NCBI RefSeq assembly: GCF_036785885.1
Contig: NC_092315.1
Coordinates: 19,384,026 to 19,448,025 of the forward strand
Direction of reading: 5' to 3'
DNA: 64,000 bases
Origin: Coffea arabica
Taxonomy: Eukaryota; Streptophyta; Magnoliopsida; Gentianales; Rubiaceae
The number at the start of each line of letters is the position of its first letter. The stretch's first letter is position 1. A model generated the notes under the pieces. The model was not told the DNA's origin. It saw nothing but the letters and a program-made list of their open reading frames with translations, and searched no databases. A program made the position numbers and the translations under genes. Shown here piece after piece: positions 11,364 through 23,109 of this stretch.

Positions 11364-14300
11364 TGTGACGGCCCCACCTCCCCCTAGGGCGTACCCCAGG
11401 GTTAAGCGGACCGCCTACCCAACTCTCGCCAGGACTCACACACTCATAACTCAAGAAAAATAACGTACGTCCATAGAAAAATGCATAACACATCCTCTTC
11501 AACTTCATATATACATTGTTGTTCAAATCCAGATACAAAGCTTCTACACACCAAAACACTTCAAAGTGTTTACAATTCGAGTACAATCAACCCTAGTCGA
11601 GTGCTAGCGCGAGTACCATCTCAAAATTCAAAATAATTAGACTACGCTAGCCTGTACACGTCTCATGCCTCGCTCGTACCCCCTGTAAGGAAAATAAATG
11701 GCGTGGAATGAGCTAAAAATCCAGTGAGGTTCCAAATAACAAATTGACCATTTTTTTAAAAGTACGAATATCAACGTAGCAAATTAATGAGCATCAAAAG
11801 TTCAGAAAAGTGAACAATAATACTTCAGGTAGCAAATCTCAAAGTGAGCGAGTACAAAAATATTCAGAAGAAACAATAATCCAATAAACAATAATCATTC
11901 CAAAGTATAAGGATACGGATGGCTCTCAGGAGCCAAATTCCCATTGCATCACCAGAGCTTGATCAAGGAATAGTTGACACTCCGTCAACCTTTCTGTAAG
12001 AAACCAATCTAGTAGAGTACCACTTACACTACTCTCCGCCCACCATTCACACCCCCTACTGGGCCCAAAATCCTCAATAAACATGGGTGGTAATACTCGA
12101 GTATACCGATTAGTCGAGAAAATATCACTCCACTCGACAAAACAAAAGACCTAGGGTTCGTTACCCAATCGACCAAACCCTTGCCGGTTCGACTCGAGTA
12201 ACTCGCCACAGGGTTTCTGGAATTCCAGGAAGTGCGCACCATACACACAAATATATCAGATCCATTGCAACAATAAACAATTATATCTCATATTAGGGCA
12301 AGTGCGATAAAGTACACTCTTGCCTGACCAAACAAATGATATATCATTAAATCACATTGGTCAAGTATTGAAAACAAGTGTCCAGTTCAATCAGGTATTT
12401 AGAAGCACTCACCAAAAGATGCGGTGCCTTTACGAGTTACGTTCGAGTATTACTCCGTGTGTGAAGTCCAAATCTGCGATAAAACATTGTTTAAGAGCTT
12501 TTGAAAGTAATTAAGGTTCGAAACTTAAACGTTTCGTTTAAGGAGAATCACATAATTGAAACTTATTTGTAGAATATTTGTAAACTCATGCTAACTTTTC
12601 AAACGTGGAAAATTGGAAGCAAGTATACTTTGAAATACCATTTGAATCGAAGAAATGGAGAAAACGTATTTCGAGTAGTCGTTACTTTCATGTTTTCCAA
12701 GGGTACAAGTTCGGCCAAGTTCTAACTTATATACCTCGATAAAAGAAGACGCGAATATCCTAGATGGTTCAAGTGGTATTCGCTCTCAAGCCTAACTCAA
12801 GTCGCAAGTGTTTCTACCTAGTTCTCGAGCGTAAATTTGGGCAGCACGCCCTTTGTATTTATCTATTTTCTAGCCATTCATGGCTTTATTCTTTTCCTCA
12901 ATCAGTCCCAAAGTCACACACAAAATCATCTCATTTTCATAACCGTTCAATAGGCTCAAAGTCATACAAGTACCAAACCAAGTTAGGAACATGTGCGGAA
13001 ATGAAGTTTAAGTGATAAATCAAAAGACAGATTTGACGTCGCTTAGCGGAACAGACACAACCAGAGATACACTTATCAGATTGGGGTTTAAGTTATACCG
13101 TTTCGAAGCTAAGATAAAGGCCTACAACTTTGATGAAAACCACTCAGTCCAGTTCATAGTGTATCTAGGTCAAAATTTCAAATTACAGAACCAGAATCTC
13201 ACATTCGGGCTAGTTAACCGTACTATACGTAAATGACAATAACTCAGGCTACCGAAGTCTGATTAAGGCGTTCTAAGGGGTGTTGGAAAGCTAAGATATA
13301 GTACTAAAACTTTCATGTTTTGAGTAAAAGCTAATTCAGTACGTATCAAGGTGAACAAATGCAACCAACTTAGTATACTGTCAAAACTGTCCACTGACTT
13401 TACTCCTATGGCAGTCAGGGTATTTTCATCTTTTCACAGGCTACGTTGCTTTGATTGAGCTGAAATTTTGTAAGAAATCATAAAATATCATTCTATACAA
13501 CTTTTATGTTTTGTACTAAGTCTAATTTGGCCTCTAACATAATGAACTGGAACCAGGCAGAACTGAAGCTACAATTCCCAGAAATCTGGAATTTTGTTAT
13601 ATTCAAGCTATAATTCACATTTTTACCTTAAAACTACCACTACTTTCTCTTTTACAAGATTATATACCATATATATACACCATATAACACCTAACCAACA
13701 AGAATTATAAGTAAATCAATCAAAACCCTAACTTAAAATTCATCACTCCAATCATCAAAACCACTTGAAATAGGAATCACAAGCACAATTCTAAACTTAA
13801 TACCCAACTTAATCATGAGTAATGGAGAAAGAAAGGGTGATCAGCCATTATACCTTAAAACAAGAGCTTGCAAGAGTGATCCTCCACTTTTCCTTGAAAT
13901 TTTTGGTTCCTTAGACTTCCCAAACTTCCAAACTAGTGATTAATCGGTTTAGTTTTTCTTGTTTGCACTCAATCAAGCAAAACCCAAGATGGATTAAAGC
14001 TCTCTTTCTCTTGTTTTTTCCCTCCAAAGCCACGACCAAGACCAGCAAGAAATGAAGAAAAAATCATCTAAAAAGAAAGATAAGAAGGTATGAATTAAGT
14101 TGGTCAAACAACCATGGAATGGTTGCCACTTGTCGCGATTAGATTAGCTTTTAAAATTTTCTTTTCTCTCTCTTATTTTGGTCCACAATTTCGGTTGGCT
14201 TAAGGAGATATTTAGGTATGATTTTGTTCAATTAATAACAAGGAGATTAAGGTAATAAAGTAGTGGTCAAGTGGTACACTCAATCGGTAACGAACGGTAC

Positions 14301-14820
14301 ACTTCGGTTCAACCCGATTTTCCTTATTTCGCACTTACTAGGGTTTTTACTTATAATTCACTATCTTATGGTTATTACTTCTAATCAAACACTTAATATC
14401 ATCTAAAACTCACTCTAAATCACCAAATTTAGTACACACATCCCACCGAGTGAGCACATGGTCAAAATACGCAAAAAACCCTAATTTATCCGAACGAAGA
14501 ACCTAAAGGGAAAACCCTTGATTCTATGGTGGATTATAATTACTGAGGGTGTGAATGAGTAGTAAAGCTATTAGAAAGGAATAAATGCTAAATAAAAGGA
14601 ATTTTAAGAAAAATATGAGAAATTTTACAATTCCATTGGTTACAATTATGGTTTCGATTAAAATATAAGGGATTTAGGAAAACCAGGTAGTCACAAGTAA
14701 ACTAGGGTTTTTTTCCCTTTTGATTAGAATTTAGGGTTTCTAATTTTTAAAACAAAACAATATCTTAAAACAAAAAATAAAATATAGAAACCGTAATATC
14801 CTAAAAGTCGGGGTATCATA
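11364..14820 (-). repeat. Gypsy 3' LTR, uninterrupted copy
   Basis: This is a base-for-base recognisable duplicate of 15413-15971 joined to 19847-22746. It contains the intact sequence (about 11918) in which the other copy received the Copia element, giving a natural empty-site control. Short open frames inside are also duplicated in the other LTR and resemble no protein. Many AT-rich blocks and a GTGCGATAAAGTACAC phrase are shared with the older LTR at 930-3838. Confidence 0.9.
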
Positions 14821-15412
14821 ATCTCCCCTCCTTAAAAGAATTTCGTCCTCGAAATTCATTCATTTATTCATAAATAAGTATAAGCAAAATAAAATAGCTA
14901 TAAGGGTCAATAAAAGCATTTTCAAAACACATTCAAAATAACATACTTTCTTTATATACATATCATAGCAATTCACACATCCTACGGGACATACTTTAGG
15001 TATTGTTCAGGCACTACACTTAATCAAAACTAGAAAAAATACAATCAAGTACGTACACTTGCATGCTAAGAGTTCCAATTCTCACTAATATCTTCAATAT
15101 ATCCCAGGTCCAGATTATTTGCATTCCCCGTGCCTTGGTTTTCGCCATCCAACCTTATCCTAATAGTACTCGAGATATCAATTTATCATAAACGTATCAC
15201 TCTTTGGTACTTAGGTACAGGAATCCAAAAATATGATCATTCCCCACCCGAGTTAGCTACGCTCAAGAGAAAATCAACCACTTTTGAGATTTCTACCCAA
15301 CACACATATCTAAGATCCCCAACAATAGACATTTGTTTCACACTTAACAAGCCAATCCCCACAGTCTGAGAACCTTCTCCCGGCACGAGCTGATAGGAGC
15401 TCTTATACCATC
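14821..15412 (-). mobile_element. Remnant interior of the Gypsy element: polypurine tract and primer binding site
   Basis: On the minus strand the left end reads AAGGAGGGGAGA (14822-14833), a typical Gypsy polypurine tract. It is preceded by codons for N-F-E-D-E-I-L-L, which looks like the extreme C-terminus of a Gypsy polyprotein. At the right end, two bases inside the LTR, the minus strand reads TGGTATAAGAGC (15399-15410), which matches the 3' end of initiator methionine tRNA at 11 of 12 positions. Between these lies about 0.5 kb with no coding signal. Confidence 0.8.
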
Positions 15413-15971
15413 TGTGACGGCTCCACCTCTCCCTAGGGCGTACCCCAGGGTTTAGCGGACAACCTGCCCAACTCTCGCCAGGACTCACTCACTCATAGCT
15501 CAAGAAAAATAACGTACGTCCATAGAAAAATGCATAACACATCCACCTCAACTTCATATATACATTGTTGCTCAAATCTAGATACAAAACTTCTACACAC
15601 CAAAACACTTCAAAGTGTTTACAATTCGAATACAATCAACCCTAGTCGAGTGCTAGCGCGAGTACCATTTCAAAATTCAAAATAACTAGACTACGCTAGC
15701 CCGTACACGTCTCATGCCTCGGCCGTACCCCCTGTAAGGAAAACAAATGGCGTGGAATGAGCTAAAAATCCAGTGAGATTCCAAATAACAAATTGACCAT
15801 TTTTTTAAAAGTACGAATATCAACGTAGCAAATTAATGAGCATTAAAAGTTCAAAAAAGTGAACAATAATACTTCAGATAGCAAATCTCAAAGTGAGCGA
15901 GTACAAAAATATTCAGAAGAAACAATAATCCAATAAACAATAATCATTCCAAAGTATAAGAATACGGATGG

Positions 15972-16842
15972 TGTAAGGATCGAAAACAACCAAGAGACAA
16001 ACAATGCAAATATCATAAACGTAACAATAAGTAAATAAAAGGAAAGAATTGCAAACCAATTAACTACCCAACTCCTCTTGAGTTTGTAGGTTAATTCAAA
16101 CAAGCTACTTCAAGTTGATGAATTACAATCACTCTTGTGTACAAAGGAAGGTTCACCTCCTCCTTGCCCCGAACTCCACTCGGTCAAGCCAGGACGTTTT
16201 ACTATTCCTCATAACAACCCTCACAGAGCTACACTCATGAAGTATTCACTCACAAATGAAAAGCTTACAATGAACGTCACACCACTAAGATTACAAATCT
16301 TCTTTGAAGAGTATTTTCTCACTAAAATCACTCTAGATCTTTTGTATCTTCAGTGTGTCAAAATTATTTGAAATATCTGACCAACCACTATTTATATAGG
16401 ACCAAGAAAGTACCTCATTAATGCATCCAACGGATAGAAAGTAGCTGAACAGTCAACTAGCCGTTGGTAATGTCGGACGTCCTGTACTCCTGTTTTTTAC
16501 GTCCGATAGCAGGCAGAGAGTTAGAGAAATTTTCTTCAATTCTATCGGACGTCCGATAGGCTGGTTTTCTGCGTCCGAAGGTATGATGTAAAACTGAGAA
16601 TTTTTCTTCAATTTCTTAGGACGTCCGGTAGGCTGGTTTTCTACGTCCGAAGATACTCAATGGTTGTTGGACGTTCGATGCAGTCTTTTTGAGCATCCGA
16701 CAGCTTTCAGCAACCTTTGTCTTCTTTAAATAGCACTTGTTCATGGAATCAAATAATTTCATAACTGAAAGTATATCTTGAAGAAATATTAGTATCATCC
16801 ATTTATTTTATAAACATCAAAAGATAGGGATCAAGATCAACA
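15972..16842 (-). repeat. Copia 3' LTR
   Basis: Near-identical to 18963-19841, with a handful of substitutions and small indels. It contains two to three tandem units of about 75 bp built around GGACGTCCG(A/G)TAGGCTGG and GCGTCCGA (about 16460-16690). A TATTTATATAGGAC phrase near 16388 may be related to promoter function on one of the strands. Confidence 0.92.
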
Positions 16843-16844
16843 TT

Positions 16845-16856
16845 CTCCCCCTTTTT
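16845..16856 (-). other. Copia polypurine tract
   Basis: The minus strand reads AAAAAGGGGGAGAA directly before the TG of the 3' LTR. This is the usual plus-strand primer and matches the AGGGGGAGA form of SIRE-like Copia elements. Confidence 0.85.
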
Positions 16857-17286
16857 GATGATGACAAAACAATAGATGAAAAAATGAAAAAGATTGAGCA
16901 TATGAGCATAAACTCCCCCTCACTCAATGCATCCAAACTTAAAAATTTAGAATAACTCCCCCTTACACATAGCATCCATTTCTCTCTCTTTTTGTCATCA
17001 TAAGATTAGAGTAAAAATCAGCTACCAAAAACCAGCAACAATAACAGAGAATCCAATAATCCAAATAAAAACAGAGAAATGACAGCAATCATAGCAAATC
17101 ATCATGAGATCAGCATTATTCTTTTTTCTCTCTTTTTGACATCATACAAATTCAGTAAAAAATCAATAAGAACTCAGTTCAAAATATTAGAAACATCAAA
17201 AGAGAATTACAAAAAAAAAATATTATGAACAAGAATCTCATCAAACTTATCAATATCTCCTACTTGTTAGCATCATGTCTAACTAT

Positions 17287-18918
17287 TTACATGCATTTCA
17301 TGCCTCTTCTCAAATTCTTTCTCACATAACAATCACTTTTCATGTGACCTTTTTGACAACAAAAATTACACATAATCAAAGAGTTATTTACATGAACAGG
17401 TTTAATAAATCTTACTTGTCTTCTCCTATAAATAGCAAATTCATTTGTAGCAAAATTTATCTTAAAATGAGGTTTTGATTTATTACTTTGAAAACAGTCT
17501 TGTTTTTTATGTTGGAGCAACTCATTTAAATTATCCATTCTTCTTTTCAAATCATCTTGTTCCTTTTTGAACATTTCACAAAAACTTGTTTTTATATCAA
17601 GGTCAAATTGTAAAACAGTCTCACTCTTTTTTAAGAGATCACTTTCAGTTTTCAACTTTTTATTTTCTTGAAAAAGACGTGCATTGTCCTGAAAAAGAAA
17701 GTTAATTTTATATTTTAATTCCTTGTTTCTAGCATAAGATTCTTTCAAACAATTATGCAATTTTATAATGAAAGATTCAAGATCATCATCAGTTTCATCA
17801 TCACTTTCAATTTGAGAGATAAAAGATGTTACCTCATCATCTCCAATGACCATGAAAGTCAATTGAGCAGATTCTTCATCCTCTTCAATTTCACCATCGG
17901 AGTTGCACTCATTCCATGTGAACTGGAAATTGTTGATTCTTGGTTTTCTTTCACCTTTTCTCTTCTTCATTGGACACTCACTTGCGTAGTGTCCAGGTTG
18001 GCCGCATTCAAAGCACTTATCAGTTTGCTTTTTGTAGAACTCTAGCTTCCCTTTGTTTCTCGAGTTGTTGAACTGATTTGGGAATGAATTGCTAGATCCA
18101 TCTTTTCTGAATTTTCTCTTGTTGAGTATTCGTTTGAAATTTCTTGTGATGAGTGCAATATCACTGTCATCACCTTCTATATCATCTCCATCTAAGGAGG
18201 TTGTATCATCTTCATCTTGTGAGGTTTTTAGAGCAATATTCTTTCTTACATTTGTATCTTCTTCCTCCTGCACCTTGAACTTTAGTTTCAACTCATAAGA
18301 GATTAAAGAATTAATAAGAGATTCAATAGGCATAGTATTCAAATCTTTAGCCTCCTCAATAGCAGTCACTTTATTTTCCCAATCATTGGACAAGGCATTC
18401 AGGATTTTTCTATTTTTCTCACCTAAAGAATATTCTTTTTCCAGCACCTCTAAATCTTTAATAAGATCATTGAATTTACAGTACATCTCATCAATGTTTT
18501 CATGAGATTCCATCTTGAACGATTCATATTTGGTAACTAGAATGGATTTCTTTTGCTCTCTCACATTCTCGCTTCCTTCATGGATTTCTCTCAATTTATC
18601 CCAAATTTTCTTGGCTGACTTGCAGCCTTTGACTCTAATAGATTCATTTGAGTCTAAAGTACAATATAATACATTCATGACTTTTGCATTTAATGTGAGA
18701 TGACCTCTATCCGCAGCAGTCAATTCACTTCTTATTTTTGGTCTAGATCTTTGAGTATTTTCACTAATAATAAACCACAATTCAATATCAATAGATTGTA
18801 AAAAGATAATCATTCTCTCTTCCCAACTCAAATAATTTGACCCATTAAACATAGGTGGTCTAATGATAGAATGTCCTTCAAAAAATATAGCATAATTGGT
18901 TGTCATTTTTACTCCCAA
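17287..18918 (-). CDS. Copia Gag polyprotein (543 aa) with two CCHC zinc knuckles
   Basis: This intact open frame encodes the structural capsid/nucleocapsid protein of the nested Copia element. Residues about 15-260 form the UBN2-type gag domain of plant Copia elements (opening around NGSNYLSWEERM, then KIWDKL and ISYELKL blocks). A first zinc knuckle has C302, C305, H310 and C315; a second has C517, C520, H525 and C530. Acidic stretches (about 235-255 and 340-385) precede a coiled-coil-like segment (about 390-480). The start ATG lies just inside the primer binding site, as expected. In autonomous relatives the frame runs on into protease and integrase; here it stops 13 residues after the second knuckle and no pol follows. 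The long undamaged frame suggests a recent insertion. It probably makes virus-like particle protein only. Confidence 0.9.
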   Translation of the reverse strand: MGVKMTTNYAIFFEGHSIIRPPMFNGSNYLSWEERMIIFLQSIDIELWFIISENTQRSRPKIRSELTAADRGHLTLNAKVMNVLYCTLDSNESIRVKGCKSAKKIWDKLREIHEGSENVREQKKSILVTKYESFKMESHENIDEMYCKFNDLIKDLEVLEKEYSLGEKNRKILNALSNDWENKVTAIEEAKDLNTMPIESLINSLISYELKLKFKVQEEEDTNVRKNIALKTSQDEDDTTSLDGDDIEGDDSDIALITRNFKRILNKRKFRKDGSSNSFPNQFNNSRNKGKLEFYKKQTDKCFECGQPGHYASECPMKKRKGERKPRINNFQFTWNECNSDGEIEEDEESAQLTFMVIGDDEVTSFISQIESDDETDDDLESFIIKLHNCLKESYARNKELKYKINFLFQDNARLFQENKKLKTESDLLKKSETVLQFDLDIKTSFCEMFKKEQDDLKRRMDNLNELLQHKKQDCFQSNKSKPHFKINFATNEFAIYRRRQVRFIKPVHVNNSLIMCNFCCQKGHMKSDCYVRKNLRRGMKCM

Positions 18919-18949
18919 ACCGATTGAGGTTAATCTCTAGGAGACCAAT

Positions 18950-18960
18950 CTCTGATACCA
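18950..18960 (-). other. Copia primer binding site (initiator Met tRNA)
   Basis: The minus strand reads TGGTATCAGAG two bases after the LTR end (CTTACA). This is complementary to the 3' end of plant initiator methionine tRNA, the usual minus-strand primer. Confidence 0.9.
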
Positions 18961-18962
18961 AT

Positions 18963-19841
18963 TGTAAGGATCGAAAACAACCAAGAGACAAACAATGCAA
19001 AGATTATAAACGTAACAATAAGTAAATAAAAAGGAAAGAATTGCAAACCAATTAACTACCCAACTCCTCTTGAGCTTGTAGGTTAATTCAAACAAGCTAC
19101 TTCAAGTTGATGAATTACAATCACTCTTGTGTACAAAGGAAGGTTCACCTCCTCCTTGTCCCGAACTCCACTCGGTCAAGTCAGGACATTTTACTATCCC
19201 TCAGGACAACCATCACAGAGCTACACTCATGAAGTATTCACTCACAAATGAAAAGCTTACAATGAACCTCACACCACTAAGACTACAAATCTTCTTTGAA
19301 GAGTATTTTCTCACTAAACTCACTCTAGATCTTTTGTATCTTCAGTGTGTCAAAATTGTTTGAAATATCTGACCAACCACTATTTATATAGGACCAAGAA
19401 AGTGCCTCATTAATACTTCCAACGGATAGAAAGTAGCTGAACAGTCAACTAGCCGTTGGTAGTGTCGGACGTCCGGTACTCCTGTTTTTGGCATCCGACA
19501 GCAGGCAGAGAGTTAGAGAAATTTTCTTCAATTCTATCGGACGTCCGGTAGGCTGGTTTTCTGCTTCCGAAGGTATGATGTAAAATTGAGAATTTTTCTT
19601 CAATTCCTTGGGACGTCCGGTAGGCTGGTTTTCTGCGTCCGATGCAGGAAGATACTCAATGGTTGTCGAACGTCCGATACAGTCTTTTTGAGCGTCCGAC
19701 AGCTTTCAGCAACCTTTGTCTTCTTTCAATAGCACTTGTTCATGGAATCAAATAACTTCATAACTGAAAGTATATCTTGAAGAAATATTAGTATCATCCA
19801 TTTATTTTGGAAACATCAAAAGATAGGGATCAAGATCAACA
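18963..19841 (-). repeat. Copia 5' LTR
   Basis: This is the upstream LTR in element orientation. It differs from the other LTR mainly by point changes and a small insertion around 19640 within the GACGTCC repeat region. It is followed by GATGG (19842-19846), the target duplication. Confidence 0.92.
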
Positions 19842-22751
19842 GATGGCTCTCAGGAGCCAAATTCCCATTGCATCACCAGAGCTTGATCAAGGAATAGATG
19901 ACACTCCGTCAACTTTCAAGTAAGTAACCAATCCAGTAGAGCACCACTTACACAACTCTCCGCCCACCATTCACACCCCCTACTGGGCCCAAAATCCTCA
20001 ATAAATATGGGTGGTAATACTCGAGTATACCGATTAGTCAAGAAGATATCACTCCACTCGACAAAACAAAAGACCCAGGGTTCGTTACCCAATCTACCAA
20101 ACCCTTGCCGGTTCGACTCGAGTAACTCGCTATAGGGTTTCTGGAATTTCAGGAAGTGCGCACAATATACACAAATATATCAGATCCATTGCAATAATAA
20201 ATAATTATATCTCATATTAGGGCAAGTGCGATAAAGTACACTCTTATCCGACCAAACAAATGATATATCATTAAATCACATTGGTCAAGTATTGAAAATA
20301 AGTGTCCAGTTCAATCAGATATTTAGAAGCACTCACCAAAAGATGCGGTGCCTTTACGAGTTATGTTCGGGTATTACTCCGTGTGTGAAGTCCAAATCTG
20401 TGATAAAACATTGTTTAAGAGCTTTTAAAAGTAACTAAGGTTCGAAACTTAAACGTTTCGTTTAACGAGAATCACATAATTGAAATTTATTTGTAGAATA
20501 TTTGTAAACTCATGCACGCTCTTAAAACGTGAAAAATTGGAAGCAAGTATACTTTGAAATACCATTTGAGTCGAAGAAATGGAGAAAACGTATTTCGAGT
20601 AGTCGTTACTTTCATATTTTCCAAGGGTATAAGTTCGGTCAAGTTCTAACTTATATACCTCGATAAAAGAAGACGCGAATATCCTAGATGGTTCAAGTGG
20701 TATTTGCTCTCAAGCCTTACTCAAGTCGCAAGTATTTCTACCTAGTTCTCGAGCGTAAATTTGGGCAGCACGCCCTTTGTATTTATCTATTTTCCAGCCA
20801 TTCATGGCTTTATTCTTTTCCTCAATCAGTCCCAAAGTCACACACAAAATCATCTCATTTTCATAACCGTTCAATAGGCTCAAAGTCATACAAGTACCAA
20901 ATCAAGCTAGGAACATGTGCGGAAATGAAGTTTAAGTGATAAATCAAAAGACAGATTTGATGTCGTTTAGCAGAACAGACACAACCGGATATACACTTAT
21001 CAGATTGGGGTGTAAGTTATACTGTTTCGAAGCTAAGATAAAGGCTTACAACTTTGATGAAGACCACTCAGTCCAGTTCGTAGTGTATCTAGGTCAAAAT
21101 TTCAAATTACAGAACCAGAATCTCACATTCGGGCTAGTTAACCGCACTATCCGTAAACGACAATAACTCAGGCTACCGAAGTCTGATTAAGGCGTTCTTA
21201 GGGGCGTTGGAAAGCTAAGACATAGTACTAAAACTTTAATGTTTTGACTAAAATCTAGTTCAGTACGTATCAAGGTGAACAAATGCAACCAACTTAGTGT
21301 ACTGTCAAAACTGTCCACTGACTTTACTCCTATGGCAGTCAGGGTATTTTCATCTTTTCACAAGCTACGTTACTCCGATTGAGCTAAAACTTTTTAGGCA
21401 ATCATAGAATATCATTCTCTACAACTTTCATGTTTTGTGATAAGCCTAATTCGGCCTCTAACATAATGAATTGGAACCGGGCAGAACTAAAGCTACAATT
21501 CCCAGAAATCTGGAATTTTGTTATATTCAAGCTATAATTCACATTTTTACCTTAAAACTACCACTACTTTCTCCTTTACAAGATTATATACCATATATAT
21601 ACACCATATAACACCTAACCAACAAGAATTATAAGTAAATCAATCGAAACCCTAACTTAAAATTCATCACTCCAATCATCAAAACCACTTGAAATAGGAA
21701 TCACAAGCACAATTCTAAACTTAATACCCAACTTAATCATGAGTAATGGAGAAAGAAAGGGTGATCAGCCGTTATACCTCAAGACAAGAGCTTGCAAGAG
21801 TGATCCTCCACTTTTCCTTGAAATTTTTGGTTCCTTAGGCTTCCCAAACTTCCAAACTAGTGATTAATCGGTTTAGTTTTTCTTGTTTGCACTCAATCAA
21901 GCAAAACCCAAGATGGATTGAAGCTCTCTTTCTCTTGTTTTTTCCCTCCAAAGCCACGACCAAGACCAGCAAGAAATGAAGAAAAAATCATCTAAAAAGA
22001 AAGATAAGAAGGTAGGAATTAAGTTGGTCAAACAACCATGGAATGGTTGCCACTTGTCGCGATGAGATTAGCTTTTAAAATTTTCTTTTCTCTCTCTTAT
22101 TTTGGTCCACAATTTCGGTTGGCTTAAGGAGATATTTAGGTATGATTTTGTTCAATTAATAACAAGAAGATTAAGGTAATAAAGTAGTGGTCAAGTGTTT
22201 CACTCAATTGGTAACGAACGGTACACTTCGGTTCAACCCGATTTTCCTTATTTCGCACGTACTAGGGTTTTCACTTATAATTCACTATCTTATGGTTATT
22301 ACTTCTAATCAAACACTTAATATCATCTAAAACTCACTCTAAATCACCAAATTTAGTGCACACATCTCACCGAGTGAGCACACGGTCAAAATACACAAAA
22401 ATCCCTAATTTACCCTATCGAAGAACCTAAAGGGAAAATCCTTGATTCTATGGTGGATTGTAATTATTGAGGGTGTGAATGAGTAGTAAAGCTATTAGAA
22501 AAGAATAAATGCTAAATAAAAGAAATTTTAAGAAAAATATGAGGGATTTTACAATTCTATTGATTACAATTATGGTTTCGATTAAAATATAAGGGATTTA
22601 GGAAAATCGAGTAGTCATAAGTAAACTAGGGTTTTTTTTTTCCTTTTGATTAGAATTTAGGGTTTCTAATCTTTAAAACAAAACAATGTCTTAAAACAAA
22701 TAATAAAATATAAAAATCGTAATATCCTAAAAGTCGGGGTATCACATTTAG

Positions 22752-23109
22752 GCCCCAAAAATGTACAAGCTATTTGATGAAATCCTACAATTGGGTAGAA
22801 TGGTCAATTAATTTAATGAAAAGAGATATAAATAAATCTATGACTGCTTTAATTGGTTTAAACACCAATGCAAATGCTAATGGCCCAAATGAATAATGGA
22901 GAGCTCATATCTTTCTTCTGTTCTTCACTAAGATAATTGGGCTAGGTGTTTGGCCAATCAAAATGACAAGCGCAAAGATGTTAGTCCGTTCAATATACGT
23001 ATATATTTAAACCAAAAAAAATGAAAAATGAAAAAGAAGAAGAAGAAGAAAAAGAAGAAGGAGGAGGAGGCAATCGGGCATTTGCGGGGAAGGAAAAAAT
23101 TAGAGAAAG
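22752..23109 (+). other. 5' flank of the LRR/ubiquitin-like pseudogene, with a (GAA)n/(GGA)n run
   Basis: This is non-repeat sequence between the Gypsy target duplication and the first ATG of the pseudogene. It includes a GAA/GGA microsatellite (about 23031-23071), probably the old 5' untranslated region. The Gypsy element inserted about 360 bp upstream of the ATG, where the promoter would have been. Confidence 0.55.

Larger units (their letters stand above)
15972..19841 (-). mobile_element. Gag-only non-autonomous Copia element with a GATGG target duplication
   Basis: This is a complete 3.87-kb element. Two LTRs (15972-16842, 18963-19841) bound one long gag open frame, with TGTTGATC...CTTACA termini on the minus strand. 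GATGG occurs at 15967-15971 and again at 19842-19846, and the undisturbed site is visible in the sister Gypsy LTR near 11916. A primer binding site (18950-18960) and a polypurine tract (16845-16856) are present. Protease, integrase, reverse transcriptase and RNase H are entirely absent, so it must be mobilised in trans. Elements of this layout have been described in plants as TR-GAG; that naming is from memory. It inserted after the Gypsy element it sits in. Confidence 0.92.
11364..22746 (-). mobile_element. Complete Gypsy element with giant LTRs and almost no interior (LARD-like), with a nested Copia insertion
   Basis: Two long direct repeats (11364-14820 and 15413-22746) flank only about 590 bases, and a perfect 5-bp duplication (TTTAG) flanks the whole. 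Termini are TGTGA...TCACA; the inner end of the left copy is mutated to TCATA. Read on the minus strand, the order is 5' LTR (right copy), primer binding site, short interior, polypurine tract, 3' LTR (left copy). The interior keeps only what looks like the last codons of a Gypsy polyprotein next to the polypurine tract. There is no gag, protease, reverse transcriptase or integrase. With the nested Copia removed the two LTRs are 3457 and 3459 bases and differ by a few percent by eye. It is non-autonomous and needed proteins from another element to move. Confidence 0.85.
15413..22746 (-). repeat. Gypsy 5' LTR, interrupted by a nested Copia element
   Basis: This is the second copy of the long repeat. 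It is collinear with 11364-14820 except that 3875 bases (Copia element plus one copy of its GATGG duplication) are inserted at 15972-19846. It ends GTATCACA at 22746, followed by the TTTAG duplication. Confidence 0.9.

Noticed and set aside
11308..11586. Open frame with SPGESW and GVRPRGRW, also present at 15237-15488
   Set aside because: It is the translated end of the Gypsy LTR, duplicated because the LTR is; not a gene family.
12764..13236. Pairs of open frames repeated at 20688-21166
   Set aside because: Same reason: identical positions in both LTRs of the Gypsy element, no protein similarity.
16135..16371. 78-codon frame, repeated at 19127-19363
   Set aside because: It lies in both LTRs of the Copia element; no coding evidence beyond the duplication.
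11364..22746. Possible tandem segmental duplication of host DNA
   Set aside because: The two copies end exactly at TGTGA/TCACA, are flanked by TTTAG on the outside, and enclose a primer site and polypurine tract, so they are LTRs.
23035..23071. Regular GAA/GGA repeats considered as a possible CRISPR-like array
   Set aside because: Simple microsatellite without spacers, in a plant nuclear context.
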